DNA of 64,000 nt from Anaerolineae bacterium (GCA_018432315.1 JAHDLB010000002.1:216754-280753), one strand, 5' to 3'; counted from the stretch's first letter, positions 49,972 through 58,886 are shown. Notes: generated from the sequence alone by a model not told the origin. Made by a program: numbers and translations.

Positions 49972-50238
49972 ATGGAAGAGTACGAACGTATCGGGACTGT
50001 CACCCACTACTTCGACCGGATCGGCGTGGCCGTGGTGCTGCTGGAGAACGAGCTGTTCATCGACGACTGGATCCTGTTCTACGGCCCGCACACGGACGTC
50101 GAGCAGCAGGTCGTCTCGATGCAGATCAACCACGAGGCCATCGACCGCGCAGTGGCGGGCGAGGAGATCGCCATCAAGGTGAACGACGCGGTGCGCGAGG
50201 GCGACGACGTCTTCCTGATCCTGGACGAACCGTCCTAA
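49972..50238 (+). CDS. Elongation-factor domain-2-like small protein
   Basis: The 88-residue protein is all-beta and matches the small 'translation elongation factor-like' family: RIGTVTHYFDRIGVAVVLL, EQQVVSMQINHEAIDRAVAG and IAIKVNDAVREGDDVFLI resemble domain 2 of EF-Tu. It lacks a GTPase domain. Its job is unknown. It lies 34 bp after the radical SAM gene on the same strand, with GGGGAGCCCC as the binding site. Its end overlaps the convergent DUF6062 gene by 4 bp. Confidence 0.85.
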   Translation: MEEYERIGTVTHYFDRIGVAVVLLENELFIDDWILFYGPHTDVEQQVVSMQINHEAIDRAVAGEEIAIKVNDAVREGDDVFLILDEPS

Positions 50239-50909
50239 CGGATCCCGAACTGCCCGGCGGTGCTCTCGATGGCGCGGCGCGGGCTGGTCCCTTCGTCGCC
50301 CATGCCTTCGGTCGCGAACCGGTAATCGTACTTGCGCATGAACTCGGCCAGGTCGCGCTGGAGGTCACCCCAGATCGCCTGTTGGATGGCGAGCAGGCGC
50401 ACTTTGTGCTGGACCCGCCCGGCGATGTCGAGCGCCTGCCGCAGGTGAGGCAGGCAGATACCCTCCGACCGGCGGAGTCCGTCCGCGAACTCAGCCTGAT
50501 CCAGGTGATCGAGCAGGTTGCGCAGCAGGTGATCCTCGACGGTGGCCTGGTGCACGCAGGCGGGGCAGGGTTCCCTGGGCTGGAGCGCGCTGGTCGCCTG
50601 GCCGACCTGGCGCCGGCCATCGCCAGGGCTCACCGTCCCCATATCCTCCAGCAGGTGGCGCAAGATGCCTTCGTACAGCACGGCGACGCCCAGGGCGCTG
50701 GCGTTCAGCTCGCGCTGGACGTGCCACGCGTGCGCCGGGCAGAAGCCACGCGCGGCGCGCATCGACTCGTGCGTGGCGGGCTTGTTGACGTACTCGTAGA
50801 TCAGGCTGTCCAGAAAGTGGTGGACACTGTCCAGCGTCAGGCGGCAGACCGGGCAGCCGGGCTTGTCGAAGGCTTCGAACAAATTATACGCGCGTGACGA
50901 TAGTTTCAT
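50235..50909 (-). CDS. DUF6062 family Cys-rich protein
   Basis: The 224-residue protein has a pattern of Cys/His motifs: PGCPVCRLTLDSVHHFL near residue 20, ARGFCPAHAWHV, EPCPACVHQATVEDHLL near the centre and SEGICLPHLRQAL later. Between them are long helices. This is the DUF6062 arrangement, found mainly in Firmicutes and Chloroflexi. The Cys/His pairs probably bind zinc. Function unknown. It begins at ATG 50909. Confidence 0.88.
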   Translation of the reverse strand: MKLSSRAYNLFEAFDKPGCPVCRLTLDSVHHFLDSLIYEYVNKPATHESMRAARGFCPAHAWHVQRELNASALGVAVLYEGILRHLLEDMGTVSPGDGRRQVGQATSALQPREPCPACVHQATVEDHLLRNLLDHLDQAEFADGLRRSEGICLPHLRQALDIAGRVQHKVRLLAIQQAIWGDLQRDLAEFMRKYDYRFATEGMGDEGTSPRRAIESTAGQFGIR

Positions 50910-51103
50910 GCGAACTCACTTCCTCGGTGTGCGTGGCGTGATTATACCGCAGCCGCGCCAGCGCGCGGGCCGATTTGACAAGGGATCGGGCGCATGCTAC
51001 AGTACGCAAACAGGCGCGTTGTCGCTTGCCTCTTTGTTAATGCTGTGTTAATGTTATTTGAGTCCTCACGGCAGTTGAAATCCAACACATCAGGAGAACG
51101 ACG

Positions 51104-51475
51104 TTGGCTAAATCACGCACCGATCAGTTAGTAGAGCGCCTGCGCGATTTGCAAGTCAGCTCGCCCGATGTCGAAGCTGCGGCCATTGTCAGCGTTGACG
51201 GGTTGAGCATGGCTTCATCGCTGCCCAGCAACGTGGAGGAAGACCGGGTATCGGCGATGTCGGCGGCTATGCTGTCGCTGGGCGAGCGGATCGCGAACGA
51301 ATTGGGACGTGGCGGCCTGGAACAAGTCTACGTCAAAGGTGAGCACGGGTATGTGATCCTGAGCGCGATCGGCGACGAAGCCGTGCTGACCGTGCTGGCC
51401 CGCGAGCAGGCCAAGCTGGGCCTCATTTTCCTGGATATGTCCCGCGCCGTCAAAGAGCTGGAAAAGCTGGTCTGA
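51104..51475 (+). CDS. Roadblock/LC7 domain protein
   Basis: The 123-residue protein is a single roadblock/LC7 (MglB-like) domain. It starts near TTG 51104 with AGGAGAACG at the ideal distance. Conserved parts are VEAAAIVSVDGLSMASSL, MSAAMLSLGERIA and YVILSAIGDEAVLTVLA. Roadblock proteins dimerise and usually regulate small Ras-like GTPases (as MglB does for MglA) or assemble signalling complexes. No GTPase is in the window. It is the first gene in a run of two-component signalling genes. Confidence 0.9.
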   Translation: MAKSRTDQLVERLRDLQVSSPDVEAAAIVSVDGLSMASSLPSNVEEDRVSAMSAAMLSLGERIANELGRGGLEQVYVKGEHGYVILSAIGDEAVLTVLAREQAKLGLIFLDMSRAVKELEKLV

Positions 51476-51570
51476 CGCGCGTTCCGGTTGGTTCTAGTTC
51501 GACATCCTCTGCGCTGCCGGCGGGCGTCGTGCTGCGCGCCGCCGCGAGGCGCATTGCCAGAGAGGGCACC

Positions 51571-52437
51571 GTGACCGACAAAGCCCAGATATTGATCGTC
51601 GAAGACGATCTCGACCTCTCCGATATGCTCCGCGACTTTTTCGACGTCCAGGGCTACGAGGTGCACACCGCGGCCTGGGGCGAGGACGCCATCCGGCTCA
51701 CCAACGAGCACCATCCCGACATCGTCGTGCTCGACATCCGCCTGCCCGACATCGACGGGTACGAAGTCTGCCGCCGGCTGCGCACGCAGCACCGCACCCA
51801 CGACATGCCGATCATCTTCCTGACCGAAAAACGCGACCGCGTCGACAAGCTGGCCGGCCTGGAACTGGGCGTCGTGGATTACATCACCAAGCCGTTCGAC
51901 ATTCAAGAGCTGCGGCTGCGCGTGCGCAACGCGCTGCGCCGGGCCAGCCTCGCCGCGCCGTCCAACCCCGTGACGCACCTGCCCGAAGGCCCGGCCAGCG
52001 ACGAAGCGCTGGGCGCGATGCTGGCGCGGGACGAAGCGTGGGCGGTGCTGTTGGTGACCGTCGAGGGCCTGGACGGGTTCCGCGAGCAGTACGGATTTGT
52101 CGCGGCGGACGACGTGCTGCGGGCCATCGGCCTGATGATCCGCAACACGGCGCGCGAGGTGGGCGGCGAGGTCGAGATCGGCCACCTGGAACCGCACGAT
52201 TTCGTCATGATCACGGGCGAGCCGTCGCTGGGCGCCGTGCGCGAGCGGATGGAAACCCGGCTGAGCCAGTCGGTCGAGTTCTTCTACCCGCTGAACGATC
52301 GCGACGACGCGGGCGAGATTCCGCTCCCCGGGCGCCTGACCATGCTGGTCGGGCAGATCACGCACCGCGAAGGCCCCTTCGACGGCGTGGAAGCGCTCAA
52401 GTCCGCGCTGCTCGCCGCGCGCGCGCCGTACCGCTAG
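51571..52437 (+). CDS. Response regulator with degenerate GGDEF-like domain
   Basis: The 288-residue protein starts with a receiver domain: acidic pair VEDD, phospho-acceptor Asp55 in IVVLDIRLPD, and FLTEKRD and YITKPFD. A second domain follows that has the GGDEF-type fold (WAVLLVTVEGLDGFREQYG, VLRAIGLMIRNTAREVG). Where the GG(D/E)EF active site should be, it reads GHLEPHDF, so it is not expected to make c-di-GMP. It may act as a nucleotide-binding or protein-binding output. It starts with GTG behind GAGAGGGCACC. Confidence 0.88.
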   Translation: MTDKAQILIVEDDLDLSDMLRDFFDVQGYEVHTAAWGEDAIRLTNEHHPDIVVLDIRLPDIDGYEVCRRLRTQHRTHDMPIIFLTEKRDRVDKLAGLELGVVDYITKPFDIQELRLRVRNALRRASLAAPSNPVTHLPEGPASDEALGAMLARDEAWAVLLVTVEGLDGFREQYGFVAADDVLRAIGLMIRNTAREVGGEVEIGHLEPHDFVMITGEPSLGAVRERMETRLSQSVEFFYPLNDRDDAGEIPLPGRLTMLVGQITHREGPFDGVEALKSALLAARAPYR

Positions 52438-52493
52438 GCGGGCGACCGGCACGGACGGGGCCGCGACCGACACTGACCAACTGAGGCCAAACC

Positions 52494-53663
52494 ATGACCG
52501 ACCGACTCTTGATCGTAGATGACGATCCCGAAACGCGTTCCCTGCTGCGCGACCTGGTGCTGGCGGCGACGGAAGCGACCGTCGTCGAGGCCCAGGACGG
52601 GATGGAAGCCCTGCTCACCCTGCGCCAGCACGCCCCCGACCTGATCCTGCTGGACCTGGACATGCCCGGCCTGAGCGGCAAGGACATGTTGATCGCGCTC
52701 AAGTCGCACGGGTACGGCGGGCCGCTGATCGCGCTGGCGAGCGGCGAGGGCGAGCAGTCCGTGCTGGAAGCCTTCCGGCTGGGCGCGACCGACTACGTGA
52801 CCAAGCCGCTGCGCGAGGCCGAGGTGGTGGCCGTTCTCACCCGCGCGCTGGAGACGCTGGGCCGCCGCCGCCGGGGCGACCGGCTGGCAGCGAATCTGCA
52901 AGCCGCCCAGGCCCAGGTCGAAACGCTGGCCGGGCAGCTCGACGCGCTAGCGGTGGTGGGCGACATGGTCGCCCAGGCGCGCGACCTGAAAAGCCTGTTC
53001 GACCGCGTGCTGGACACGGCCATCGACCTCACCGGGGCCGGCTATGCCATGCTGCTGCTGCGCGACGAACGGTCCGGCAAGGTCGTGCTGCGCGCGGGCA
53101 AAAACCTGCCGCTGGCGATGCTCGATCGCTTGGACGAGCCGGTGCAGGATCAACTGGCCGACCTGGTGCTGACCTCGCGCGAGGCGTTGATCGTGTCCGG
53201 CGAGGCGCTGCGCCGCTTTGCCGTGGCGAAGGATCTCCACGCCGCCGCGTACGTGCCGCTGGCCGTCCAGTCGAAGGCGATCGGCGTGCTGGCCGTGGCG
53301 TCCTCCACGGAGGGCGCGGCCTTCAGCGAGGCGCATGGCCGGGCGCTCAAGACGCTGGCGAACCTCGCGGGGATCGCCCTGGTGAATGCGCGGTTGTTCG
53401 CCCTGGCCGCGCGGCGCGCCCAGGGGCCAGCCCCCGCGGCGGATGGCCCGGTGGCGCTGGCAGAGCGCCAGAAGCGCCAGATGCAGGTGCTGCTGGTTCA
53501 CCTCAAGCAGCCGCTGGACGCGATCGAGGCCGAGCTGAACCGGCTGGTTGGCGGCGGCGAGGGGCCGCTTGCCAAGAACCTGGGTCACCGGCTGGCCGGC
53601 GTCCGGCACCAGGTCCGGCAGCTTCAAGCGCTGGTGAGCAAGCTGTCGTCGGGGCCCGAATGA
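52494..53663 (+). CDS. Response regulator with GAF domain and kinase-like C-terminus
   Basis: The 389-residue protein has an N-terminal receiver domain (VDDDPETRSLL; Asp54 in LILLDLDMPG; YVTKPLREAE). A short coiled coil follows, then a GAF domain (about 155-305). The C-terminal helical region (KRQMQVLLVHLKQPLDAIEAEL) resembles a histidine-kinase dimerisation helix, with a His (LLVHLKQP) in place of the usual SHELR, but there is no ATPase domain. It overlaps the start of the next kinase gene by 4 bp (ATGA), so the two proteins should be made together. Confidence 0.88.
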   Translation: MTDRLLIVDDDPETRSLLRDLVLAATEATVVEAQDGMEALLTLRQHAPDLILLDLDMPGLSGKDMLIALKSHGYGGPLIALASGEGEQSVLEAFRLGATDYVTKPLREAEVVAVLTRALETLGRRRRGDRLAANLQAAQAQVETLAGQLDALAVVGDMVAQARDLKSLFDRVLDTAIDLTGAGYAMLLLRDERSGKVVLRAGKNLPLAMLDRLDEPVQDQLADLVLTSREALIVSGEALRRFAVAKDLHAAAYVPLAVQSKAIGVLAVASSTEGAAFSEAHGRALKTLANLAGIALVNARLFALAARRAQGPAPAADGPVALAERQKRQMQVLLVHLKQPLDAIEAELNRLVGGGEGPLAKNLGHRLAGVRHQVRQLQALVSKLSSGPE

Positions 53664-55660
53664 GCCAGGGTGCAGAGGGCAATCGGGTGACCGGCGAGCG
53701 CGTGCTGGTGGTGGGGGGCGCGCCCCAGACGCGGCACTCCCTGGCCGAGTCGATTCTCCAGCCGGCGGGGTACGACGTGCTGGCGGCGGCGGACGTGGCC
53801 GAGGGGATGATCCTGGCGCGCGAGCTGCTGCCCGACGTGATCCTGGCCTGCCACAGCGCGGACCATCCGGCGGGCATAGAACTGCTGGAGGCGCTGCACG
53901 CCGCCCCGGTCGACGCGCCTGTGATCCTGGTCGCCGCGGAAGGCTCCGAAGCGCTGGCCGTCCGGGCGCTGCGCCTGGGCGCCCACGACTACCTGGCCGC
54001 GCCGTACGAGTCCGGCGATCTGCTCGATACCCTCGCGCGCACGCTCCGCCGCTATTGGATGAAGCGCATCCGGGCGAACGTGCCCGCCCAACTGCTGCAC
54101 GCCAACCACCAGCTCGAACAGCGGCTGCGCGAGCTGAACACGCTGGTCCAGATCGGCAAGCGGATCACGTCCCGCCTGGATCTTCAGCCGGTGCTGACGC
54201 GCGTCGTCGAGGCGGCAGTCGAGCTTGCCCAGGCCGAAGAGGGCACGCTGATGCTGGTCGACCAGGCCACCGGCGAGCTGTATTCGGTCGCCGCCACCGG
54301 GGCGCTCGGCCAGGTCGATGCGTCGCTCCGCCTGCCGGTCGCCGACAGCCTGGCCGGGCAGGTCGTCAAAACGAGCCAGCCGCTGGTCATCACCGGCGAG
54401 GACCTGCGCAAGATCAAGACGCACTATTACTTCCGCGACGTGGCGTACGTCCCGCTGGCGTTTCAGGAGACGGTGATCGGCGTGCTGGGGGTGAGCAACC
54501 GCGAGAAAAGCGCGGCGTTCAATCCTCACACGCTCCAGTTGCTGAGCGTGCTGGCCGACTTCGCCGCCATCGCCATCGAAAATGCCCGGCTGTACGATGC
54601 CACGGCGCAGGAGCGCAACACCCTCAACACCATTCTGCGCGACACGGAAGCCGCGATCGTCGTCGTGGATACGCACGACGCGATCCTGTTCGCCAACCCG
54701 ATCGCCTGCCAGAGCTTCGGCATCGACCCACAAACGGCCCAGGGCCGCCCGCTGACCGAGACGATCACCCATCTCCAGGTGCTGGACCTGTTTGCCAAAG
54801 ACGCGCGCGGCGAGCGCAGCCGCAGCAGCGAGATCGCGCTCGACGACGGCGACCGCGTGCTGAGCGCCCGCCTGACCGCAATCGACGACGTGGGGCGCGT
54901 GCTGATCACGCAGGATATCACGCACCTGAAACAACTCGACCGCGCCAAGACCGATTTCGTGACGGCTGTCTCGCACGACCTGCGCTCGCCGCTGACCGCG
55001 ATCCTCGGCTACGTGGAACTGCTCAACCGGGCCGGGCCGCTCAACGAGGGGCAGCAGAAGTTCGTCGAGCGGATCGTCTTCAGCGTGCAGTCGATCACCG
55101 CGCTGATCAACGACCTGCTGGAGCTGGGCCGGATCGAAGCCGGGTTCGACCGTGACTACGAGCCGGTCGCCATGAACCTGGTCGTGCGGTACGCGGTGGA
55201 AGGGATGCGCCACCAGTGGGAGAGCAAGCACCACGACCTGCAGGTGACCGCGCCAGATGCGCTGCCGCCGGTGTCCGGGTACCCGCTGCGGCTGCGCCAG
55301 ATGGTCAACAACCTGCTGGAGAACGCGATCAAGTACACGCCCGACGGCGGGCAGATTCGCCTGGCGCTCGGCACGCAGAGCCAGTTCGTGCTGCTCACCG
55401 TGAGCGACACCGGGATCGGCATCCCGCCCCAGGACCAGCCCTACGTGTTCGACAAGTTCTACCGCGCCGACGAGGCCATCGATCGGTTCGCCGGCACCGG
55501 CCTGGGATTGGCGATCGTCAAGGGCATCGTGGACCAGCACAAGGGGCGCATCTGGATGGACAGCCAGCCCGGCCAGGGGACCACCTTCACCGTCATGCTG
55601 CCCACCGAGGGCGTCGAAAAACGCGAGGACAAGCGCCCCGAGTCGCGCGAAAGCTGTTGA
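53660..55660 (+). CDS. Histidine kinase with pseudo-receiver, GAF and PAS domains
   Basis: The 666-residue protein begins with a receiver-like fold that has lost key residues: the acidic pair is GG (VLVVGGAPQ), the position of the phospho-acceptor Asp is Cys64 (VILACHSADH), and the switch lysine is absent (YLAAPYESG). A GAF domain (about 160-310) and a PAS domain (about 320-420) follow. HisKA has His439 (AVSHDLRSPLTAILGYVELL). The HATPase motifs are NNLLENAIKYTP, DTGIGI and GTGLGLAIVKG. The receiver may sense something other than phosphate. Confidence 0.94.
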   Translation: MSQGAEGNRVTGERVLVVGGAPQTRHSLAESILQPAGYDVLAAADVAEGMILARELLPDVILACHSADHPAGIELLEALHAAPVDAPVILVAAEGSEALAVRALRLGAHDYLAAPYESGDLLDTLARTLRRYWMKRIRANVPAQLLHANHQLEQRLRELNTLVQIGKRITSRLDLQPVLTRVVEAAVELAQAEEGTLMLVDQATGELYSVAATGALGQVDASLRLPVADSLAGQVVKTSQPLVITGEDLRKIKTHYYFRDVAYVPLAFQETVIGVLGVSNREKSAAFNPHTLQLLSVLADFAAIAIENARLYDATAQERNTLNTILRDTEAAIVVVDTHDAILFANPIACQSFGIDPQTAQGRPLTETITHLQVLDLFAKDARGERSRSSEIALDDGDRVLSARLTAIDDVGRVLITQDITHLKQLDRAKTDFVTAVSHDLRSPLTAILGYVELLNRAGPLNEGQQKFVERIVFSVQSITALINDLLELGRIEAGFDRDYEPVAMNLVVRYAVEGMRHQWESKHHDLQVTAPDALPPVSGYPLRLRQMVNNLLENAIKYTPDGGQIRLALGTQSQFVLLTVSDTGIGIPPQDQPYVFDKFYRADEAIDRFAGTGLGLAIVKGIVDQHKGRIWMDSQPGQGTTFTVMLPTEGVEKREDKRPESRESC

Positions 55661-55686
55661 CTCGTCTCGGCGCGTCATGCTATCCT
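55657..55686 (+). promoter_or_regulatory. Promoter for the rsgA leader
   Basis: TTGACT (55657-55662), 18-bp spacer, TATCCT (55681-55686) preceded by TGC. The predicted start is near 55693, about 225 nt before the rsgA start codon. Confidence 0.55.
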
Positions 55687-55742
55687 GAGGTACGGCTGAC
55701 TGAACGCCGCGTTCGTATCGTTGGGTGAGAGGAGAGCGCATC

Positions 55743-55802
55743 ATGACCGGTTTGACTGAGGTTCGCGCTCTGTGTATCCGCTGCCAGGAGGGCCATGTCT
55801 GA
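55743..55802 (+). CDS. Possible 19-residue leader ORF upstream of rsgA
   Basis: ATG at 55743 has a very strong GAGAGGAGAG just upstream. The short product ends ALCIRCQEGHV and includes a CX2C pair. The stop overlaps the start of the next short ORF (ATGTCTGA). It could be a leader peptide, or half of a broken zinc-ribbon gene; it is too short to judge. Confidence 0.35.
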   Translation: MTGLTEVRALCIRCQEGHV

Positions 55803-55896
55803 TCGTTGCGAGATGTGTGCTGAGGTTCCTGCGCTGCGGAGAGGTTGTTCGTGGCGTTTTTTTATGACAGGCCTGGGCGGCGCGCTGCCTGAGTGA
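55795..55896 (+). CDS. Possible 33-residue leader ORF upstream of rsgA
   Basis: ATG at 55795 follows CCAGGAGGGCC, a good binding site that lies inside the preceding mini-ORF. The product begins SDRCEMCAEVP, again with CX2C, and ends 21 bp before the rsgA start. If the two mini-ORFs were joined by a frameshift they would give a CX2C-x-CX2C zinc-ribbon pattern. Confidence 0.35.
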   Translation: MSDRCEMCAEVPALRRGCSWRFFMTGLGGALPE

Positions 55897-55917
55897 GTCG
55901 GATCTGAGGAACCTGCA

Positions 55918-56874
55918 TTGGCTGAACAACTCGAAGGACTGGTCATCCGGACCCAAAGCGGATTTTTCACCGTTCAAACCCCTCAAGGCCCCATCATTTG
56001 CCAGCTTCGGGGCAGGCTCAAGGAAGTAGCGAAAGAAACCGATATCGTGGCGCTGGGCGACCGCGTGACGCTGGAAACGCTGCCCATCGAGGCCGATACC
56101 GTCGGGGGCGTGATCGTTGCCGTGGCCGAGCGCGAGCGCGTGCTGTCGCGGGTGGCGCCCTCGTCGGCGGTGGGCACCTCCGCCGAGCGCGAGCAGGTGA
56201 TCATCGCCAACCCCGACCAGGCGATCTTCGTTTACGCCGCGGCCCAGCCCGCCCCGCACACCCGGATGCTCGACCGTTTCCTGGTCGCCGGGGAAAAGGC
56301 GGAGATCCCCGAGATCCGCATCTGCGTGAACAAGATCGATCTGGTGCAGGATGCGCCGGACGAAACGCGGGCCACGTTCGCGGTCTACGAGCAGATCGGC
56401 TACCCGGTGCTGTACGTCAGCGCCCAAACCGGCGAGGGGATCGACGCGCTGCGCGAAGCGCTGCCCGGCAAGATCTCGGTGTTCACCGGGCCGTCGGGCG
56501 TGGGCAAAACCAGCCTGCTCAACGCGATCGAGCCGGGGCTGGGACGGCACGTGCGCGAGGTGAGCCTGGCAACGGCCAAGGGCCGCCACACCACGCGCTA
56601 CAGCGAGCTGGTCCCGCTGGCAGGCGGCGGCTATATCGCGGATACGCCGGGCATCCGGGCCATTTCTCTATGGGATGTGGAGCCGGACGAGCTGGACGCG
56701 TATTTCGTCGAGATCGCGCCACACGTCGAGCAGTGCAAATTCCAGGACTGCACGCACGTTCACGAGCCGGGCTGCGGCGTGCTGGCGGCGATCGAACGCG
56801 GCGAGATCACGCTGGAGCGCTACGAGAGCTACCTGCGCCTGCGCGAGATGCTCGAAGAGGAATACGTCTACTAG
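55918..56874 (+). CDS. rsgA: Ribosome small-subunit-dependent GTPase RsgA
   Basis: The 318-residue protein has the circularly permuted GTPase order typical of RsgA. An N-terminal OB-fold comes first, then NKIDLV (G4) and SAQTGEG (G5), followed by GPSGVGKTSLLN (G1) and DTPGIRAIS (G3). The C-terminal zinc motif is CKFQDCTHVHEPGCGV. RsgA helps the late maturation of the 30S subunit. The start is TTG at 55918 with GAGGAACCTGCA upstream. Its stop overlaps the convergent CHASE4 kinase gene by 4 bp. Confidence 0.97.
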   Translation: MAEQLEGLVIRTQSGFFTVQTPQGPIICQLRGRLKEVAKETDIVALGDRVTLETLPIEADTVGGVIVAVAERERVLSRVAPSSAVGTSAEREQVIIANPDQAIFVYAAAQPAPHTRMLDRFLVAGEKAEIPEIRICVNKIDLVQDAPDETRATFAVYEQIGYPVLYVSAQTGEGIDALREALPGKISVFTGPSGVGKTSLLNAIEPGLGRHVREVSLATAKGRHTTRYSELVPLAGGGYIADTPGIRAISLWDVEPDELDAYFVEIAPHVEQCKFQDCTHVHEPGCGVLAAIERGEITLERYESYLRLREMLEEEYVY

Positions 56875-58886
56875 GCGCCCGGTTGTGCTGGCGCGGCAGC
56901 CGCCTCACGCCCGTCCTGCGACGCAGGGATGTGAGGGAGAGTGACGCGGAAAGTCGTCCCCTCGCCCGGCGTACTGTCCAGCGAGATGGAGCCGCCGTGC
57001 AGCTCCACCGCCTGCTTGACGATGGACAACCCCAGGCCGTTCCCCGGCGTGTCGCCCACGTTGCTAGCGCGGAAGAAGGGCGTGAACAGCCGCGCCTGTT
57101 CCTCGGCGGGAATGCCCACGCCCTCATCCTGGACTGTCAGCGTGGTTTGCTGCGCGTTCTGGCTGAGGGCGATCTGCACCAGCTTCCCCGCCGGCGTGTA
57201 TTTCACGGCGTTCGACAACAGGTTGCGCACGACGAGCGTCGTGATGCTGGGATCGACCTCCACCAGGCGGGTGTACGTCGATGGCGAAAAGGCGATCCTG
57301 GGCGCTTTGCCATTGGGCGGGGTGATCTCCTCGATAATCGTGCCACACAGGGCGTTCATGTCCAGCGGCTCGGGATGCACTTCGAGCCTGCCTGTTTCGG
57401 CTCGAATGTGGGTCAGCACGTCATCGGTCAGCTCGCGCATCGTCTGGACCGAATTCCTGATCTTGCTGAAATGTTTGTCCTTGTCCCCATCCGAAAGGCG
57501 ATCCGAGTAGCGTTCCAGAATCTCGACGGAAGATAGGATGACCGCTAACGGCGTGCGAAATTCGTGACTCGCCATCGACAGTGACTTGGTCTTCAGGTCG
57601 TTCAGCTCGATTTCTCGTTCGAGCGCGTTACGCAGGTGCTGTTCCATGCTCTTCTGTACTGAAATGTCGTGGAACGTCACGATGACGCGCTGGTCGCTCC
57701 GGGACCGGGTCGGGAAGGGCGAGAGGAGGGCCTCGTACTCGCGCCGATCTCCGAAAGCGAGCTGCAAGAGGATCGAGACGTTGCGCAGGCGTGGCAGCGC
57801 GCGCCGGTCCGCGACGCCGGCCAGTTGCCGGCTGAACTCATCACGCTGCTCGGGCCGGACAATGTCGAGGATGGACGTTGTCTTGTTGCCACACACGGCT
57901 TGGAAGGTGCTGTTGGACTGGAGGATGGTTCCGTCGTGCCGGACGACTGCGATGGGATCGCTGCTGTTATTCAGAATGTCGCTCAGCTCCACACCGGCGC
58001 GGCGCATCCGCGTGATCAACAGGGCGATGATCAACGCGCAGACACCCGTGAGGAACAGGATCAGGCCCGTGAACAGAATCCGGCTGGAGAGACTATGCTG
58101 GTAGGCTTCACGCGTATCGACGATCCGGATGATCCCGACCGGGCTGCCGAACAGATCGTCCAACTGAGCGTAGGCGGCGATTTGGTTGCTGTCGATGACG
58201 TGCACGAAGACGGGCGCTCCATCGGAGATCTCGCGGCGGGCCATTTCAAAATCGGCTGGCCGCGAGTCGTCATCCCAGGCGACGAAGGAGATGTCGTTCT
58301 GGGTCAGCGCGCGGAACCGCTCGAGCATCGTGCGATCCACCGAGCGGCCAAAGAACAGCGTGCCATTGCGCGGGCCGGACCTGTCACTGGTGAGGATAGG
58401 CTGGGCGGCGACCAGCAGCAAGCCCTCGGACGTGCTCAAGATTCCCGTCTGGCCGTCGACCGGCTCCGCGATCCGGGCCAGAACGTCGGGCTGCATCTCG
58501 GTGGGGATCTCGGTCTCCTGACCGGCTGCGAGGTCGAATCCCTTGCTGAACACGATGGCGCCGGACCGATCGGTCATGACCGCCAGGCTCAACTCCAGAT
58601 TCTCGAACGTCTCATCGACGTAATTGACGCTCACGTATGCGGCGTTTCGGTCTTCGACAAAGTCGTAAGTGTCGTCCCAATGGGCCCAGTCCGCAGTGAG
58701 GGCGAACAGGGAACTCAGCTCGTGATCGTAGACGCTTTTCAGGCGGGCCATATCCCGGCGCGCCTGCTCTCGCTCTAGCTCGGTGAAGGTGTGATCGATC
58801 AAGACGTTCGATACAACCAACAGAATGATCACAAGCCCCACAATCAGGGCCATGATCACGGCGGGTGTTCGCTTTGGAAAGATCAT
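56871..58886 (-). CDS. CHASE4-PAS membrane histidine kinase, divergent from heliorhodopsin
   Basis: The 671-residue protein has one transmembrane helix near the N-terminus (VIMALIVGLVIILLVVSNVL). An extracellular CHASE4-type sensor follows (about 35-265; LFALTADWAHWDDTYDF), then a second transmembrane helix (LFTGLILFLTGVCALIIALL) and a PAS domain. HisKA has His441 (MASHEFRTPLAVILSS), and the HATPase has NLLSNAVKYTP, DEGVGIP and GNGLGLSIVKQ. All catalytic parts look intact. It faces the heliorhodopsin gene across 310 bp. No response regulator is adjacent on this strand. Confidence 0.95.
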   Translation of the reverse strand: MIFPKRTPAVIMALIVGLVIILLVVSNVLIDHTFTELEREQARRDMARLKSVYDHELSSLFALTADWAHWDDTYDFVEDRNAAYVSVNYVDETFENLELSLAVMTDRSGAIVFSKGFDLAAGQETEIPTEMQPDVLARIAEPVDGQTGILSTSEGLLLVAAQPILTSDRSGPRNGTLFFGRSVDRTMLERFRALTQNDISFVAWDDDSRPADFEMARREISDGAPVFVHVIDSNQIAAYAQLDDLFGSPVGIIRIVDTREAYQHSLSSRILFTGLILFLTGVCALIIALLITRMRRAGVELSDILNNSSDPIAVVRHDGTILQSNSTFQAVCGNKTTSILDIVRPEQRDEFSRQLAGVADRRALPRLRNVSILLQLAFGDRREYEALLSPFPTRSRSDQRVIVTFHDISVQKSMEQHLRNALEREIELNDLKTKSLSMASHEFRTPLAVILSSVEILERYSDRLSDGDKDKHFSKIRNSVQTMRELTDDVLTHIRAETGRLEVHPEPLDMNALCGTIIEEITPPNGKAPRIAFSPSTYTRLVEVDPSITTLVVRNLLSNAVKYTPAGKLVQIALSQNAQQTTLTVQDEGVGIPAEEQARLFTPFFRASNVGDTPGNGLGLSIVKQAVELHGGSISLDSTPGEGTTFRVTLPHIPASQDGREAAAAPAQPGA

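Noticed and set aside
56871..58886. Kinase as a simple downstream partner of rsgA
   Set aside because: The genes are convergent and overlap only at their 3' ends by 4 bp, so there is no operon relation.
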